A DNA stretch of 7,460 bases from CAZUMH01 sp964621645 (GCA_964621645.1 CAZUMH010000126.1:1-7460); one strand, 5' to 3'; counted from the first letter of the stretch, positions 1 through 6,867 are shown. The notes: generated by a model not told the origin, from the sequence alone. Translations and numbers: made by a program.

Positions 1-700
1 TAGCGCGGACCATCTCCAGAGCCCCCTGTATGACCGGCGTATCATGGGTTGCGAGGGCCGTATAAGAGCCTTTATCAAGCATCATTTCTATCAGATCAAG
101 AAAATTTTTCCTGATCCTGGCGCGTTCCTTGAAGGCTATTTCTTTCGGTTCCACATAAATACCCTTGCAGAGCCGCAAATTGGCGATTCCCTCATCAATG
201 AGGCTGGCAACATCATCTCTGCTTCTTTTCAGATACGCCTGAATTACCGCCCCTACATTGTCATATTCTTTCCGCAGTCTCCGATAAATATCCAGCGTTT
301 CGTCTGTACAGGTAGAGTCCTCCATGTCAAGTCGAACGAAATTTTCCCTGCGAGACGCCTCGGCAACAATATCCCGGACACTGGCAAAACAGAGTTCCTT
401 GTCGATCTTGAGGCCCAGGGAGGTTAGTTTCAGTGAAAGGGTGCCGTCGATCTTCAGCTCATCTTCCTTCTTCAGCACTTTTAAACACGTCGTTTTCTCC
501 TGTTCCGCGTCCTGTAATGTTTCAATCTCTTCACCCAGCACATCCATAGTGACAGCTATATTGGCCGTGTTCAGAGCCTGGGCCGTAACCACTCCCTCTT
601 CCATAGTACGTCCGGCGACATAGCGGCGGGAAAAAAGCCACGTTATATTTTTCGGCAATAAAGAGATAATTTTGACGATTATAGTATTGATTGCCGACAT
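1..700 (-). CDS. Proline dehydrogenase family protein (partial, C-terminus beyond left edge)
   Basis: The enzyme oxidises L-proline to delta-1-pyrroline-5-carboxylate with FAD, the first step of proline catabolism. Reading the minus strand from the ATG at 700-698 gives 233 residues with no stop before the window edge. Family-typical segments are SLKLTSLGLKID (about residues 89-100), VRLDMEDS (122-129), GAVIQAYLKRSRDD (150-163), LRLCKGIYVEP (175-185, a substrate/FAD-site strand) and LATHD (216-220), in the order expected for the TIM-barrel PRODH domain. Monofunctional bacterial PRODHs are about 300 residues, so roughly the last quarter is missing, including the usual C-terminal arginine-rich substrate-binding helix. 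The start is supported by AGAGGA seven bases upstream. No PutA DNA-binding domain precedes the barrel. The gene is divergent from the acyltransferase gene and appears to have its own promoter. Family assignment is confident. Whether a P5C dehydrogenase gene follows cannot be seen. Confidence 0.9.
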   Translation of the reverse strand, partial: MSAINTIIVKIISLLPKNITWLFSRRYVAGRTMEEGVVTAQALNTANIAVTMDVLGEEIETLQDAEQEKTTCLKVLKKEDELKIDGTLSLKLTSLGLKIDKELCFASVRDIVAEASRRENFVRLDMEDSTCTDETLDIYRRLRKEYDNVGAVIQAYLKRSRDDVASLIDEGIANLRLCKGIYVEPKEIAFKERARIRKNFLDLIEMMLDKGSYTALATHDTPVIQGALEMVRA

Positions 701-747
701 GAACAGTTCCTCTACCTTATCTCTTGTTAATACTATCGGCCTGTTAA

Positions 748-764
748 ATTGTATAATATACAAT
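748..764. promoter_or_regulatory. Perfect 17-bp palindrome, candidate operator
   Basis: ATTGTATA-A-TATACAAT is an inverted repeat of 8 + 8 bases around one central base, with no mismatch. It covers the proposed -10 element of the proline dehydrogenase promoter and lies in the only divergent intergenic region of the window. TTGTATA/TATACAA half-sites of this type are known for GntR (FCD subgroup) and some MarR-family repressors; that link is an analogy, and no regulator gene is visible here. The plus strand also contains an exact TATAAT at 752-757, so the site could act on transcription in both directions. Confidence 0.45.
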
Positions 765-782
765 ATATAGCCGGCATATCAA
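755..782 (-). promoter_or_regulatory. Candidate sigma-70-type promoter for the proline dehydrogenase gene
   Basis: On the minus strand, TTGATA (782-777, 5/6 match to the -35 consensus) is followed after 16 bp by TATATT (760-755, 5/6 match to the -10 consensus), about 55 bp before the ATG at 700. An 18-bp spacing to TATTAT (758-753) is an alternative. The region is AT-rich, so chance matches are easy; what favours this one is its position in a divergent gap and its overlap with a palindrome. Confidence 0.45.
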
Positions 783-849
783 AATAAGAAATTATTTGGA
801 TTTATCATAATAGTTCTTTATTCTAAAAGGTCATCAATACCTTTATTTT

Positions 850-1836
850 ATGTATAATAAATCAGAGAATAATGAGATGAGAATACAAATATATAATTCG
901 AGATTTCGAAATGCCTGGGATGCTTTTGTGCACGATTCTAATAACGGCACGATATTTCATTTGCAGCGATTTCTTACATATCATGGCCCTGATAAATTTC
1001 AATTTCATCATATCATGGTTATGGAAGACGATAAGATTGTTGCCGTGCTGCCGGGCAGACTGAAAGATGGTATCTTTGAATCTCCTATAGGAGCCAGCTA
1101 CGGTGGAATAGTCACTGGTGACATTAAATTCAGCCAGGCTATGGATATCGTCTCATGTCTCCTTGATTATGCCCGTACCCGGCAATACCGTGAGATTGTA
1201 TTGACACCAGCGCCTTATATATATGAGCGCAACCCCGACCAGAGTTTGGAATACGCGATGCTCTGGCAGGGATTTAACTATAAGACGCACTATATTTCCA
1301 GTGCAATCTCTCTTAAAACATCAACAGAGACTATTGAAAGATTTCAGCGAACGGTGAGAAATTATATCAGGAAATCACTGCGGGACGATGAAGTTCATGT
1401 TGAGATCAACGACGACTATGCTGGATTCTATCCGATAATATTGCACAATTTAAGCCGCCATAATGTCCGCCCTACCCACTCTCTTGAAGAGTTACTCTAT
1501 CTAAAAAAGTTATTTCCTGAATCCATCAAATTATTTATGGTATATAAAAAGAAGACTCCCGTGGGCGGTTCTCTTATGTTTTTCACTAATTCCCAAGTAG
1601 CACTCTGCTTTTATAATATGATGTACTACGAGTACGCAGGACTTCACCCAATCCATAGAGTGCTGTATGAAGTGGTGGAATATTCAACCAGGAATGGATA
1701 TAAATATGTAGATATCGGGGTATCACAGGACACCTCTGCCCTTAACCCGATGACTCCAAACGACAGCCTTATCGCCTATAAAGAGACATTCGATGCCAAA
1801 GCCGTCATGCGCAATACGTTTGCCATAAAACTGTGA
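850..1836 (+). CDS. FemAB/GNAT-like acyltransferase (Acetyltransf_6 type)
   Basis: The 328-residue protein resembles the FemAB-like branch of the GNAT superfamily: a variable N-terminal half (IFHLQRFLTYH at 35-45, then IVAVLPGRLKDG at 63-74, ESPIGASYGG at 77-86) and a C-terminal GNAT-like half. The latter has VGGSLMFFTNSQVALCFYNM (238-257), HPIHRVLYEVVEYSTRNGYKYVDIG (266-290) and an ending DSLIAYKETFDAKAVMR typical of these proteins. Relatives transfer acyl or aminoacyl groups to glycans, peptidoglycan precursors or other small acceptors; the substrate here cannot be read. There is no signal peptide or membrane segment, so it should be cytoplasmic. Neither possible start has a good Shine-Dalgarno. 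ATG 877 (Met10, giving MRIQIYNSRFRNAWDAF) matches the usual family N-terminus better, and an exact TATAAT lies at 853-858 between the two ATGs, so the true protein may be 319 residues. The gene is visibly AT-rich compared with the operon at 3014-7460. It ends 4 bp from the convergent glycosyltransferase stop. Confidence 0.75.
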   Translation: MYNKSENNEMRIQIYNSRFRNAWDAFVHDSNNGTIFHLQRFLTYHGPDKFQFHHIMVMEDDKIVAVLPGRLKDGIFESPIGASYGGIVTGDIKFSQAMDIVSCLLDYARTRQYREIVLTPAPYIYERNPDQSLEYAMLWQGFNYKTHYISSAISLKTSTETIERFQRTVRNYIRKSLRDDEVHVEINDDYAGFYPIILHNLSRHNVRPTHSLEELLYLKKLFPESIKLFMVYKKKTPVGGSLMFFTNSQVALCFYNMMYYEYAGLHPIHRVLYEVVEYSTRNGYKYVDIGVSQDTSALNPMTPNDSLIAYKETFDAKAVMRNTFAIKL

Positions 1837-1840
1837 TATA

Positions 1841-2908
1841 TCAGGTAAAGAAATCCAGCATATAGGCAGCTATTTTTAGCGGATCATGTTTTTCATTCAC
1901 CCAATTGCGTCCCTTCTCTCCAAGGGCCTTTCTTGCATGTTCAGATTTAAGATATGGAAGCAGTGCCCGGGCAATACTTCCTTCTGAAATAGTAATAAAA
2001 GGATGATCACCCAGCACCTCGACAAAATCAGGCAGCAATTCAACTGCTGTTGGAATACCCATTGCCAGCGACTCCAGACTGTTGATGCCATATCCCAGCT
2101 CACCAATATTATCAATAAAAATATCACAGCTCGATTTTAATGTAAGCGCTTCTGAATGAGGCAGATTCTCTATGAGAACAATGTCAAGCGGATAGGTTTT
2201 CTTTAAATCATCCAGTTCTCTGAGGATTACTGTGGTCCCTTTCGCCTGGCGATTAGTTGGCGCATGCCCTATACGGATACGATTCGAGTCGTACCCTTCT
2301 GCTGGTTGGAAAGTGGCCAGGCTGAAGGGGAAGAAGACAAAATCAGTGGCTGGATACAGAATTGTATGGTCGAACTCCAGAGTGAAGCGGTGTTCGGCCA
2401 GCGCATCGACATGAGCAATGACACCGCGCGTACGCAAGTCACTGCCGTAGTAGATAATGCCCACGCGGATACCGGAATCTTTTAATTGCGTAATAATCTT
2501 TCCGCTTCGTAAAAATCCCATACCGCCATCCAGATATATCAAATCAAATGTATCAATTCGTATATCCGATAAAAGTCTGTGAATTTTCGGTTCCCAGATT
2601 GTATCTCGCCACCGGAAAAGATGCTTCAGCAGTGTGCTGTCAGGATTCCGGAGAGGCATCGCAGGGCCATTTTTTCTGCGCTTGTTCGACACCTGCAGCT
2701 GTTCCTTATTACCAATAATCTTTTTAGCAAAATTAATAAATGAGGTGCCGACAAACGGCATATTCAGACAAATAGAACCATCATCATATTGACGCCTGGA
2801 AGGAAACAGTGTAACAAGAATACTCTCATGACCCAACTCATTTTCCGCATGGACAAATGTACCGGGAACCCCCGCATAATTCTCCATGGCAAAATGAAGT
2901 ATTTTCAT
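1841..2908 (-). CDS. GT-B fold glycosyltransferase (group 1-like)
   Basis: The 355-residue protein begins MKILHFAMENYAGVPGTFVHAENELGHES, like the N-terminal Rossmann half of GT-B enzymes. Other family marks are YYGSDLR (153-159), IGHAPTNRQAKGT (213-225), matching the HaPSnr..KGT strand of many GT4-like enzymes, and ELGYGINSLESLAMGIPTAVE (270-290), the nucleotide-sugar site. In classical GT4 proteins this last motif is E-x7-E; here the position equivalent to the first Glu is Leu271 and only Glu279 aligns, as in a sub-branch with a G-x-YG....E pattern. Probable role: transfer of a sugar to a surface glycan or lipid carrier; donor and acceptor are unknown. There is no membrane segment. The start is supported by GGAG nine bases before the ATG. 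It lies behind the argF terminator, so it needs its own promoter; GATAAT (2934-2929) is a weak -10 candidate without a good -35. It is more AT-rich than the upstream operon. Confidence 0.8.
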   Translation of the reverse strand: MKILHFAMENYAGVPGTFVHAENELGHESILVTLFPSRRQYDDGSICLNMPFVGTSFINFAKKIIGNKEQLQVSNKRRKNGPAMPLRNPDSTLLKHLFRWRDTIWEPKIHRLLSDIRIDTFDLIYLDGGMGFLRSGKIITQLKDSGIRVGIIYYGSDLRTRGVIAHVDALAEHRFTLEFDHTILYPATDFVFFPFSLATFQPAEGYDSNRIRIGHAPTNRQAKGTTVILRELDDLKKTYPLDIVLIENLPHSEALTLKSSCDIFIDNIGELGYGINSLESLAMGIPTAVELLPDFVEVLGDHPFITISEGSIARALLPYLKSEHARKALGEKGRNWVNEKHDPLKIAAYMLDFFT

Positions 2909-2960
2909 TTATCTGTTCTCCAGGTGGAAATTATCCACATATATTCTGCGATAACACCTT

Positions 2961-2990
2961 ATAAAAAGACGGCTCTCAATTATGAGAGCC
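2961..2990 (-). terminator. Rho-independent terminator of the hflK-argF operon
   Basis: GGCTCTCA / TGAGAGCC form a perfect 8-bp stem with a 4-base loop (2971-2990). On the minus strand the stem is followed by GTCTTTTTAT (2970-2961), a U-rich tract. It sits 24 bp after the argF stop codon and before the glycosyltransferase gene, so it should end the operon transcript there. The plus-strand side of the stem lacks a comparable run of T, so one-directional action is more likely. Confidence 0.88.
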
Positions 2991-3013
2991 TTGGTATCTT
3001 TATTAGATCATGT

Positions 3014-3928
3014 TCATTTCCGCATCAACTGTACCATGATGGCCTTCTGGATATGCATCCTGTTTTCGGCCTCGTCGAAAACGATGGCATGAGGACCATC
3101 CATGACTGAATCGGTAATCTCGTCTCCCCGGTGAGCCGGAAGACAGTGCATCACTTTGACATCTGGTCCCGCCTGGGACAGCAGTGTATCATTCACCTGG
3201 AAGGAGGCAAAAATCTTCTTTCTTTTCGCCGCTTCGCTTTCCTGCCCCATGGAGGCCCAGACATCGGTATAGATGACATCCGCGCCCTTTACCGCCTCGA
3301 TCGGATCACGAAAAATCTTTATCTCACTCAATCCCGCGGCTTGAGCCGCCTCGAACGTGACCTGATCCGGATCGAACCCTTCAGGGATAGCCAAATGGAG
3401 CGTCATGGGAATCCTCCGGGCAATGTTCAGCCAGGAATGCGCCAGATTGTTGCCGTCACCGACATAGGTAAGCTTCAAACCTTCGAATCTGCCCCGATGT
3501 TCCAGTATCGTCAACATGTCTCCCATAACCTGACAGGGATGATTATAGGCTGAAAGACCGTTGATAACCGGCACATCGGCGTATTTTGCCAATTCAGTAA
3601 TGATGTCGTGCCCAAACACTCGTGCCATGATACCATCGTTGTATCTGGACAGCACCCGGGCCACATCGGCCACGGATTCACGTTTTCCCAAGCCGATATC
3701 TGTTGGTGCCAGATAGAGGGCGTGTCCGCCCAGCTGGAACATTCCCGTCTCGAATGAAACACGAGTACGGGCCGAGGGCTTCATGAAGATCATGGCCAGG
3801 CTTTGACCCTTCAGAATATGATGCTCTTCCTGGCGCTTCGTCTTCGCTTTTAGATCCTTTGCCAGTTCAAAAATATCCTGAATTTCCTCTGCGGTCCAAT
3901 CAGTAATTGCCAGAAAATCTTTGGTCAC
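3014..3928 (-). CDS. argF: Ornithine carbamoyltransferase
   Basis: The enzyme condenses carbamoyl phosphate with ornithine to give citrulline and phosphate in arginine biosynthesis, in the cytoplasm, normally as a trimer. The 304-residue length is standard. The carbamoyl-phosphate loop is SARTR at 52-56 in KPSARTRVSFE (the common form is STRTR; Ala for the first Thr occurs in some branches). HPCQ follows at 130-133, VGDGNNLAHS at 156-165, the ornithine-binding DVWASMGQE at 222-230 and HCLPAHRG at 261-268. The SMG and HCLP motifs separate it from aspartate carbamoyltransferase. The start is a GTG at 3928-3926 with AGGAGG just upstream (AAAAGGAGGAGAA-GTG); an ATG at 3944 is out of frame. It lies 24 bp after hslU and is the last gene before the terminator, so it is probably cotranscribed with the protease genes. 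A catabolic role (ArcB) is less likely because no arcA or arcC is seen. Confidence 0.96.
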   Translation of the reverse strand: MTKDFLAITDWTAEEIQDIFELAKDLKAKTKRQEEHHILKGQSLAMIFMKPSARTRVSFETGMFQLGGHALYLAPTDIGLGKRESVADVARVLSRYNDGIMARVFGHDIITELAKYADVPVINGLSAYNHPCQVMGDMLTILEHRGRFEGLKLTYVGDGNNLAHSWLNIARRIPMTLHLAIPEGFDPDQVTFEAAQAAGLSEIKIFRDPIEAVKGADVIYTDVWASMGQESEAAKRKKIFASFQVNDTLLSQAGPDVKVMHCLPAHRGDEITDSVMDGPHAIVFDEAENRMHIQKAIMVQLMRK

Positions 3929-3952
3929 TTCTCCTCCTTTTCATAATTGTTG

Positions 3953-5380
3953 TCACAGGATGTATTTACTTAAATCCTCATCCTCCACAATATCCCGCAG
4001 CTTGTCATTTACCTCTTCAGCCGTAATTTTTATAGAACTTATGGAGGGGTCGGGAAGCTTGAAGAGAACATCTTCCAATAACGTACTCATAATCGTATGG
4101 AGACGTCGGGCTCCGATATTTTCGGCTCTCTGGTTTACCTCCGTTGCGATTTCGGCGATCTTGCGAATAGCTCCTTTGGTAAAGGATATCTTAACGCCTT
4201 CAGTAGCCAGGAGCTCCGTATACTGTATCACCAGGGCGTTCTCCGGTTCGGTGAGAATACGGATGAAATCCTCGGTGGTCAAATCATCGAGCTCCACCCG
4301 GATGGGAAAGCGGCCTTGCAGTTCCGGAATAAGATCCGACGGTTTGGAAACGTGGAACGCCCCCGAAGCGATGAAAAGGATATGGTCCGTCTTTACCATG
4401 CCGTATTTGGTGATGACGCTGGTCCCCTCCACCACTGGGAGGATGTCCCGCTGCACTCCTTCTCTGGAAACGTCAGGACCGGAACGTTCCTCGGAACCGG
4501 CTATCTTGTCTATCTCATCCAGAAAGACGATGCCGGACTGTTCGACCCGGCGCATTGCCTCCTGCACCACCTTATCCATGTCGATAAGTTTTTGGCTCTC
4601 CTGTTCGACAAGGATCTGCCGTGCTTCGCTTACGCTCATCCTGCGCCGTTTGCGCTTCTGAGGCATCATGCCTCCCAGCATATCGGCGAGGTTCACTCCC
4701 ATCTCTTCAATGCCGCCCGGCGAGAATATCTGCAGCATGGGGAAACCTTCACTGCTGGTGACGTCCAGCTCCACCATCCTGTTTTCCAGTTTTCCATCCC
4801 GCAGCTGCTGTTTGAGTTTCTCCCGGGTACGTTCCCGTCGCTCCCGCACCTCATCATTTTCGGGATTAATCATGGTGAATGTCTGACCGCTTACCTGTGG
4901 CAGGGACTGTGACGACTCTTCAGCGGGAAAGAGCAGATCGAGCAGGCGCTCCTCAGCCATCTCTTCCGCCTTGGCCAAGACTCCCTTTTTCCACTGTTCC
5001 TTTACCTGTGAAACAGCCAGGCCGGTCAGATCCCGAATGATCGATTCCACATCCCGGCCCACGTATCCGACTTCCGTGAACTTGGAAGCCTCCACCTTTA
5101 TAAAAGGCGCCTCGGCCAGCCGGGCCAGTCTGCGGGCGATCTCCGTCTTGCCTACCCCTGTCGTCCCGATAAGGATTATATTATTGGGCATAATCTCTTC
5201 CCGCAGTTCTTCCGGAACTTCCTGTCGCCGCCACCGGTTTCGCAGAGCGATTGCCACCATTTTCTTGGCACGATCCTGACCGATGATATACTTGTCGAGC
5301 TGCTCGACAATGTAGCGCGGCGTCATATGCTCCGCCGAGGGAGGAGTGAGAATTTCAGTGCCTATATCCTGGGGATTCAT
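3953..5380 (-). CDS. hslU: ATP-dependent protease ATPase subunit HslU (ClpY)
   Basis: HslU is the hexameric AAA+ unfoldase that feeds substrates into the HslV peptidase chamber in the cytoplasm. Visible elements are the N-terminal DKYIIGQDRAKKMVAIALRNRWRR (29-52), Walker A GTTGVGKT (72-79), the pore loop GYVGRD (105-110), an inserted I-domain at about 125-265, Walker B IVFLDEID (284-291), ELQGRFPIR (353-361, arginine-finger region) and sensor 2 GARRLHT (423-429). The C-terminus, DLSKYIL, is the tail that docks into HslV. All key residues are present. The length of 475 exceeds the roughly 443 of E. coli, partly through 18 residues before MTPRYIVEQLDKYIIGQ, where many homologues begin. GGAGG seven bases before ATG 5380 favours the long start; GGAG four bases before Met19 is a weaker alternative. 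The start codon overlaps the hslV stop as ATGA, indicating translational coupling. Confidence 0.97.
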   Translation of the reverse strand: MNPQDIGTEILTPPSAEHMTPRYIVEQLDKYIIGQDRAKKMVAIALRNRWRRQEVPEELREEIMPNNIILIGTTGVGKTEIARRLARLAEAPFIKVEASKFTEVGYVGRDVESIIRDLTGLAVSQVKEQWKKGVLAKAEEMAEERLLDLLFPAEESSQSLPQVSGQTFTMINPENDEVRERRERTREKLKQQLRDGKLENRMVELDVTSSEGFPMLQIFSPGGIEEMGVNLADMLGGMMPQKRKRRRMSVSEARQILVEQESQKLIDMDKVVQEAMRRVEQSGIVFLDEIDKIAGSEERSGPDVSREGVQRDILPVVEGTSVITKYGMVKTDHILFIASGAFHVSKPSDLIPELQGRFPIRVELDDLTTEDFIRILTEPENALVIQYTELLATEGVKISFTKGAIRKIAEIATEVNQRAENIGARRLHTIMSTLLEDVLFKLPDPSISSIKITAEEVNDKLRDIVEDEDLSKYIL

Positions 5381-5928
5381 TTCAACTCCTCCACCACTAT
5401 TTTGTCATTGGTATAGATGCAGATTTGCGCGGTGATGCGCAGTGCTTCCCGTACGATTTCAGCTGCCTCCATTTTGGTGTGCTTGATAAGAGCCCGGGCA
5501 GCGGCCTGGGCGTAAGGTCCGCCTGAACCGATGGCGATGACCATATCATCCGGTTCGATTACATCACCCGTTCCGGAAATAATCAGCATATGCTCCCGGT
5601 CCGCAACCGCCAGGAGAGCCTCAAGCTGACGCAAATACTTGTCCGTACGCCACTCTTTAGCCAGCTCCACAGCGGCCCGGGTTATATTTCCATTGAACTG
5701 TTCCACCATCTTCTCGAAACGCTCGAAGAGCGCGAAGGCATCGGCAGCGGCCCCGGCGAATCCTGCCAGAATGGAATCATTATACATCAGCCGGACTTTT
5801 TTCGCTTTCTCCTTCACAACGGTATCTTCCAGAGTAACCTGTCCGTCCCCGCCCATGGCCACAGCCCCGCCTTTTTTCACACCCAGGATGGTTGTCGCTC
5901 TGAATGTTATTCTTCCCTGCTCTCCCAT
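5377..5928 (-). CDS. hslV: ATP-dependent protease peptidase subunit HslV (ClpQ)
   Basis: HslV is the proteasome-beta-like threonine peptidase that forms the double-ring core of the HslVU protease. The protein is 183 residues. The N-terminus reads MGEQGRITFRA-TTILGVKKGG, so the catalytic Thr should be Thr12 after removal of an 11-residue propeptide. With Thr12 taken as mature residue 1, Asp28 (in MGGDGQ) becomes 17 and Lys44 becomes 33, matching the catalytic Thr1/Asp17/Lys33 arrangement of the family. LAGFAGAAADAFALFERFE (54-72) and AIGSGGPYAQAAARAL (132-147) are also typical. The ATG directly follows the hflC stop codon (TAG-ATG) with AAGGGG nine bases upstream inside hflC, and the gene's own stop overlaps hslU by four bases. 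Both junctions suggest coupled translation. Every expected active-site residue is present. Confidence 0.97.
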   Translation of the reverse strand: MGEQGRITFRATTILGVKKGGAVAMGGDGQVTLEDTVVKEKAKKVRLMYNDSILAGFAGAAADAFALFERFEKMVEQFNGNITRAAVELAKEWRTDKYLRQLEALLAVADREHMLIISGTGDVIEPDDMVIAIGSGGPYAQAAARALIKHTKMEAAEIVREALRITAQICIYTNDKIVVEELK

Positions 5929-6867
5929 CTACTTAATCCCCTTCAGCAGTTTCAGGTAGTCTGAATCCGTACTGAGAACCAGCGTGGTTGTCGAATCGAT
6001 GGTGGTCCGATAGGTATCCAGCGTCTTGGTGAAGGCATAGAAATCAGGATCGAGATTGTAGGCCCTGGCATAGATACGGATGGCCTCCGCGTCGGCCTTT
6101 CCCTTGATTTCTTCGGCTGTCTTGTAGGCTCCGGAACGAATTTTATTCAGTTCGCGCTCCTTCTGCCCCCGGATTTCAGCGCTGCGTCCATCTCCTTCGG
6201 AGCGGTACTTGGCGGCGATACGCTGACGCTCCGCAATCATACGGTCGAACACTTTCTGCTGTACTTCGGTAACGTAGTTTATCCGCATAATGCGTATGTC
6301 AATAAGCTCAACGCCGAACTCGGGAGTTATGGCCGAGGCCTTCTCCAGAATCTGTTTTTCGATACCCTTGCGTCCGGTTTCGATCGTGATGGTGGTGTCA
6401 CCCTCCTGCAGGAACGAAAGCTCTTCCGTGAGTTGGAAGTCACGGTTCGTGGAGCGGACAATCTCAAGCAGATTGTAATTGGCAATGGCATTTCTCGTTT
6501 CACCGTCGACGATATCATCTATCCGTGATTGTGCACCCCTTTCATCACGAACCCGCTGGAAAAATATTAGAGGATCGCTAATGCGCCAGCGGGCGTAGGT
6601 ATCTATCCAGATGAATTTTTTATCTTTTGTAGGAATCTGATTGGCGTCACCATTCCATTCAAGGTAGCGTTTCTCGAAATAATTGGTCTTCTGCATCAGA
6701 GGCGTTTTTAGGTGCAAACCCGGCGTGGTAACCGCGGGGCCGACCGGCTTGCCGAACTGGGTGATAATGACCTGATTGGTTTCCTTAACCACATAGACGG
6801 CATCCGAGATGATGATGACGATGATGAGCGCCGCTATTGCTGCAAATACCAGGCTTACTTTCTTCAT
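5929..6867 (-). CDS. hflC: Protease modulator HflC (SPFH/prohibitin family)
   Basis: HflC partners HflK in an inner-membrane complex that, in E. coli, surrounds FtsH and modulates its degradation of membrane proteins. The protein has one N-terminal membrane helix (about residues 4-24, VSLVFAAIAALIIVIIISDAV) followed by the SPFH domain starting KETNQVIITQFGKPVG, with NYFEKRYLEW and DTYARWRISDP. An Arg/Glu/Lys-rich helical segment (MIAERQRIAAKYRSEGDGR, then KERELNKIRSGAYKTAEEIKGKADAEA) forms the coiled-coil region, and the ending DPDFYAFTKTLDTYR..., TTLVLSTDSDYLKLL is HflC-like. AGGAGG (6880-6875) lies seven bases from ATG 6867 but only four from an in-frame GTG at 6870, so the ATG is preferred (312 residues); the GTG would add one Met. 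The start overlaps the hflK stop as TGATG, and hslV begins directly after this gene's stop. Confidence 0.93.
   Translation of the reverse strand: MKKVSLVFAAIAALIIVIIISDAVYVVKETNQVIITQFGKPVGPAVTTPGLHLKTPLMQKTNYFEKRYLEWNGDANQIPTKDKKFIWIDTYARWRISDPLIFFQRVRDERGAQSRIDDIVDGETRNAIANYNLLEIVRSTNRDFQLTEELSFLQEGDTTITIETGRKGIEKQILEKASAITPEFGVELIDIRIMRINYVTEVQQKVFDRMIAERQRIAAKYRSEGDGRSAEIRGQKERELNKIRSGAYKTAEEIKGKADAEAIRIYARAYNLDPDFYAFTKTLDTYRTTIDSTTTLVLSTDSDYLKLLKGIK

Noticed and set aside
44..623. Plus-strand open frames at the left end
   Set aside because: The minus strand here encodes a clear proline dehydrogenase; the plus-strand translations resemble no family.
796..824. Promoter for the FemAB-like gene made of TTGGAT (796-801) and TATTCT (819-824) at 17-bp spacing
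   Set aside because: The matches are 3/6 and 4/6 in a very AT-rich stretch. A promoter is needed somewhere here, but this pair is not better than chance; the TATAAT at 853-858 is noted in the gene entry instead.
2931..2939. Possible replication origin at the DnaA-box match
   Set aside because: There is only one perfect box, no box cluster, no adjacent AT-rich unwinding region with repeats, and no dnaA, dnaN, gidA or similar gene nearby.
3926..3944. ATG at 3944 as the argF start
   Set aside because: It is out of frame with the ornithine carbamoyltransferase coding sequence; the GTG at 3928 is in frame with AGGAGG directly upstream.
3921..4912. Long open frames on the plus strand opposite hslU (3921-4661 and 4097-4912)
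   Set aside because: They are antisense to clearly conserved hslU codons, overlap one another, have low-complexity Ser/Arg-rich or family-less translations and no good ribosome binding sites. They reflect base composition rather than genes.
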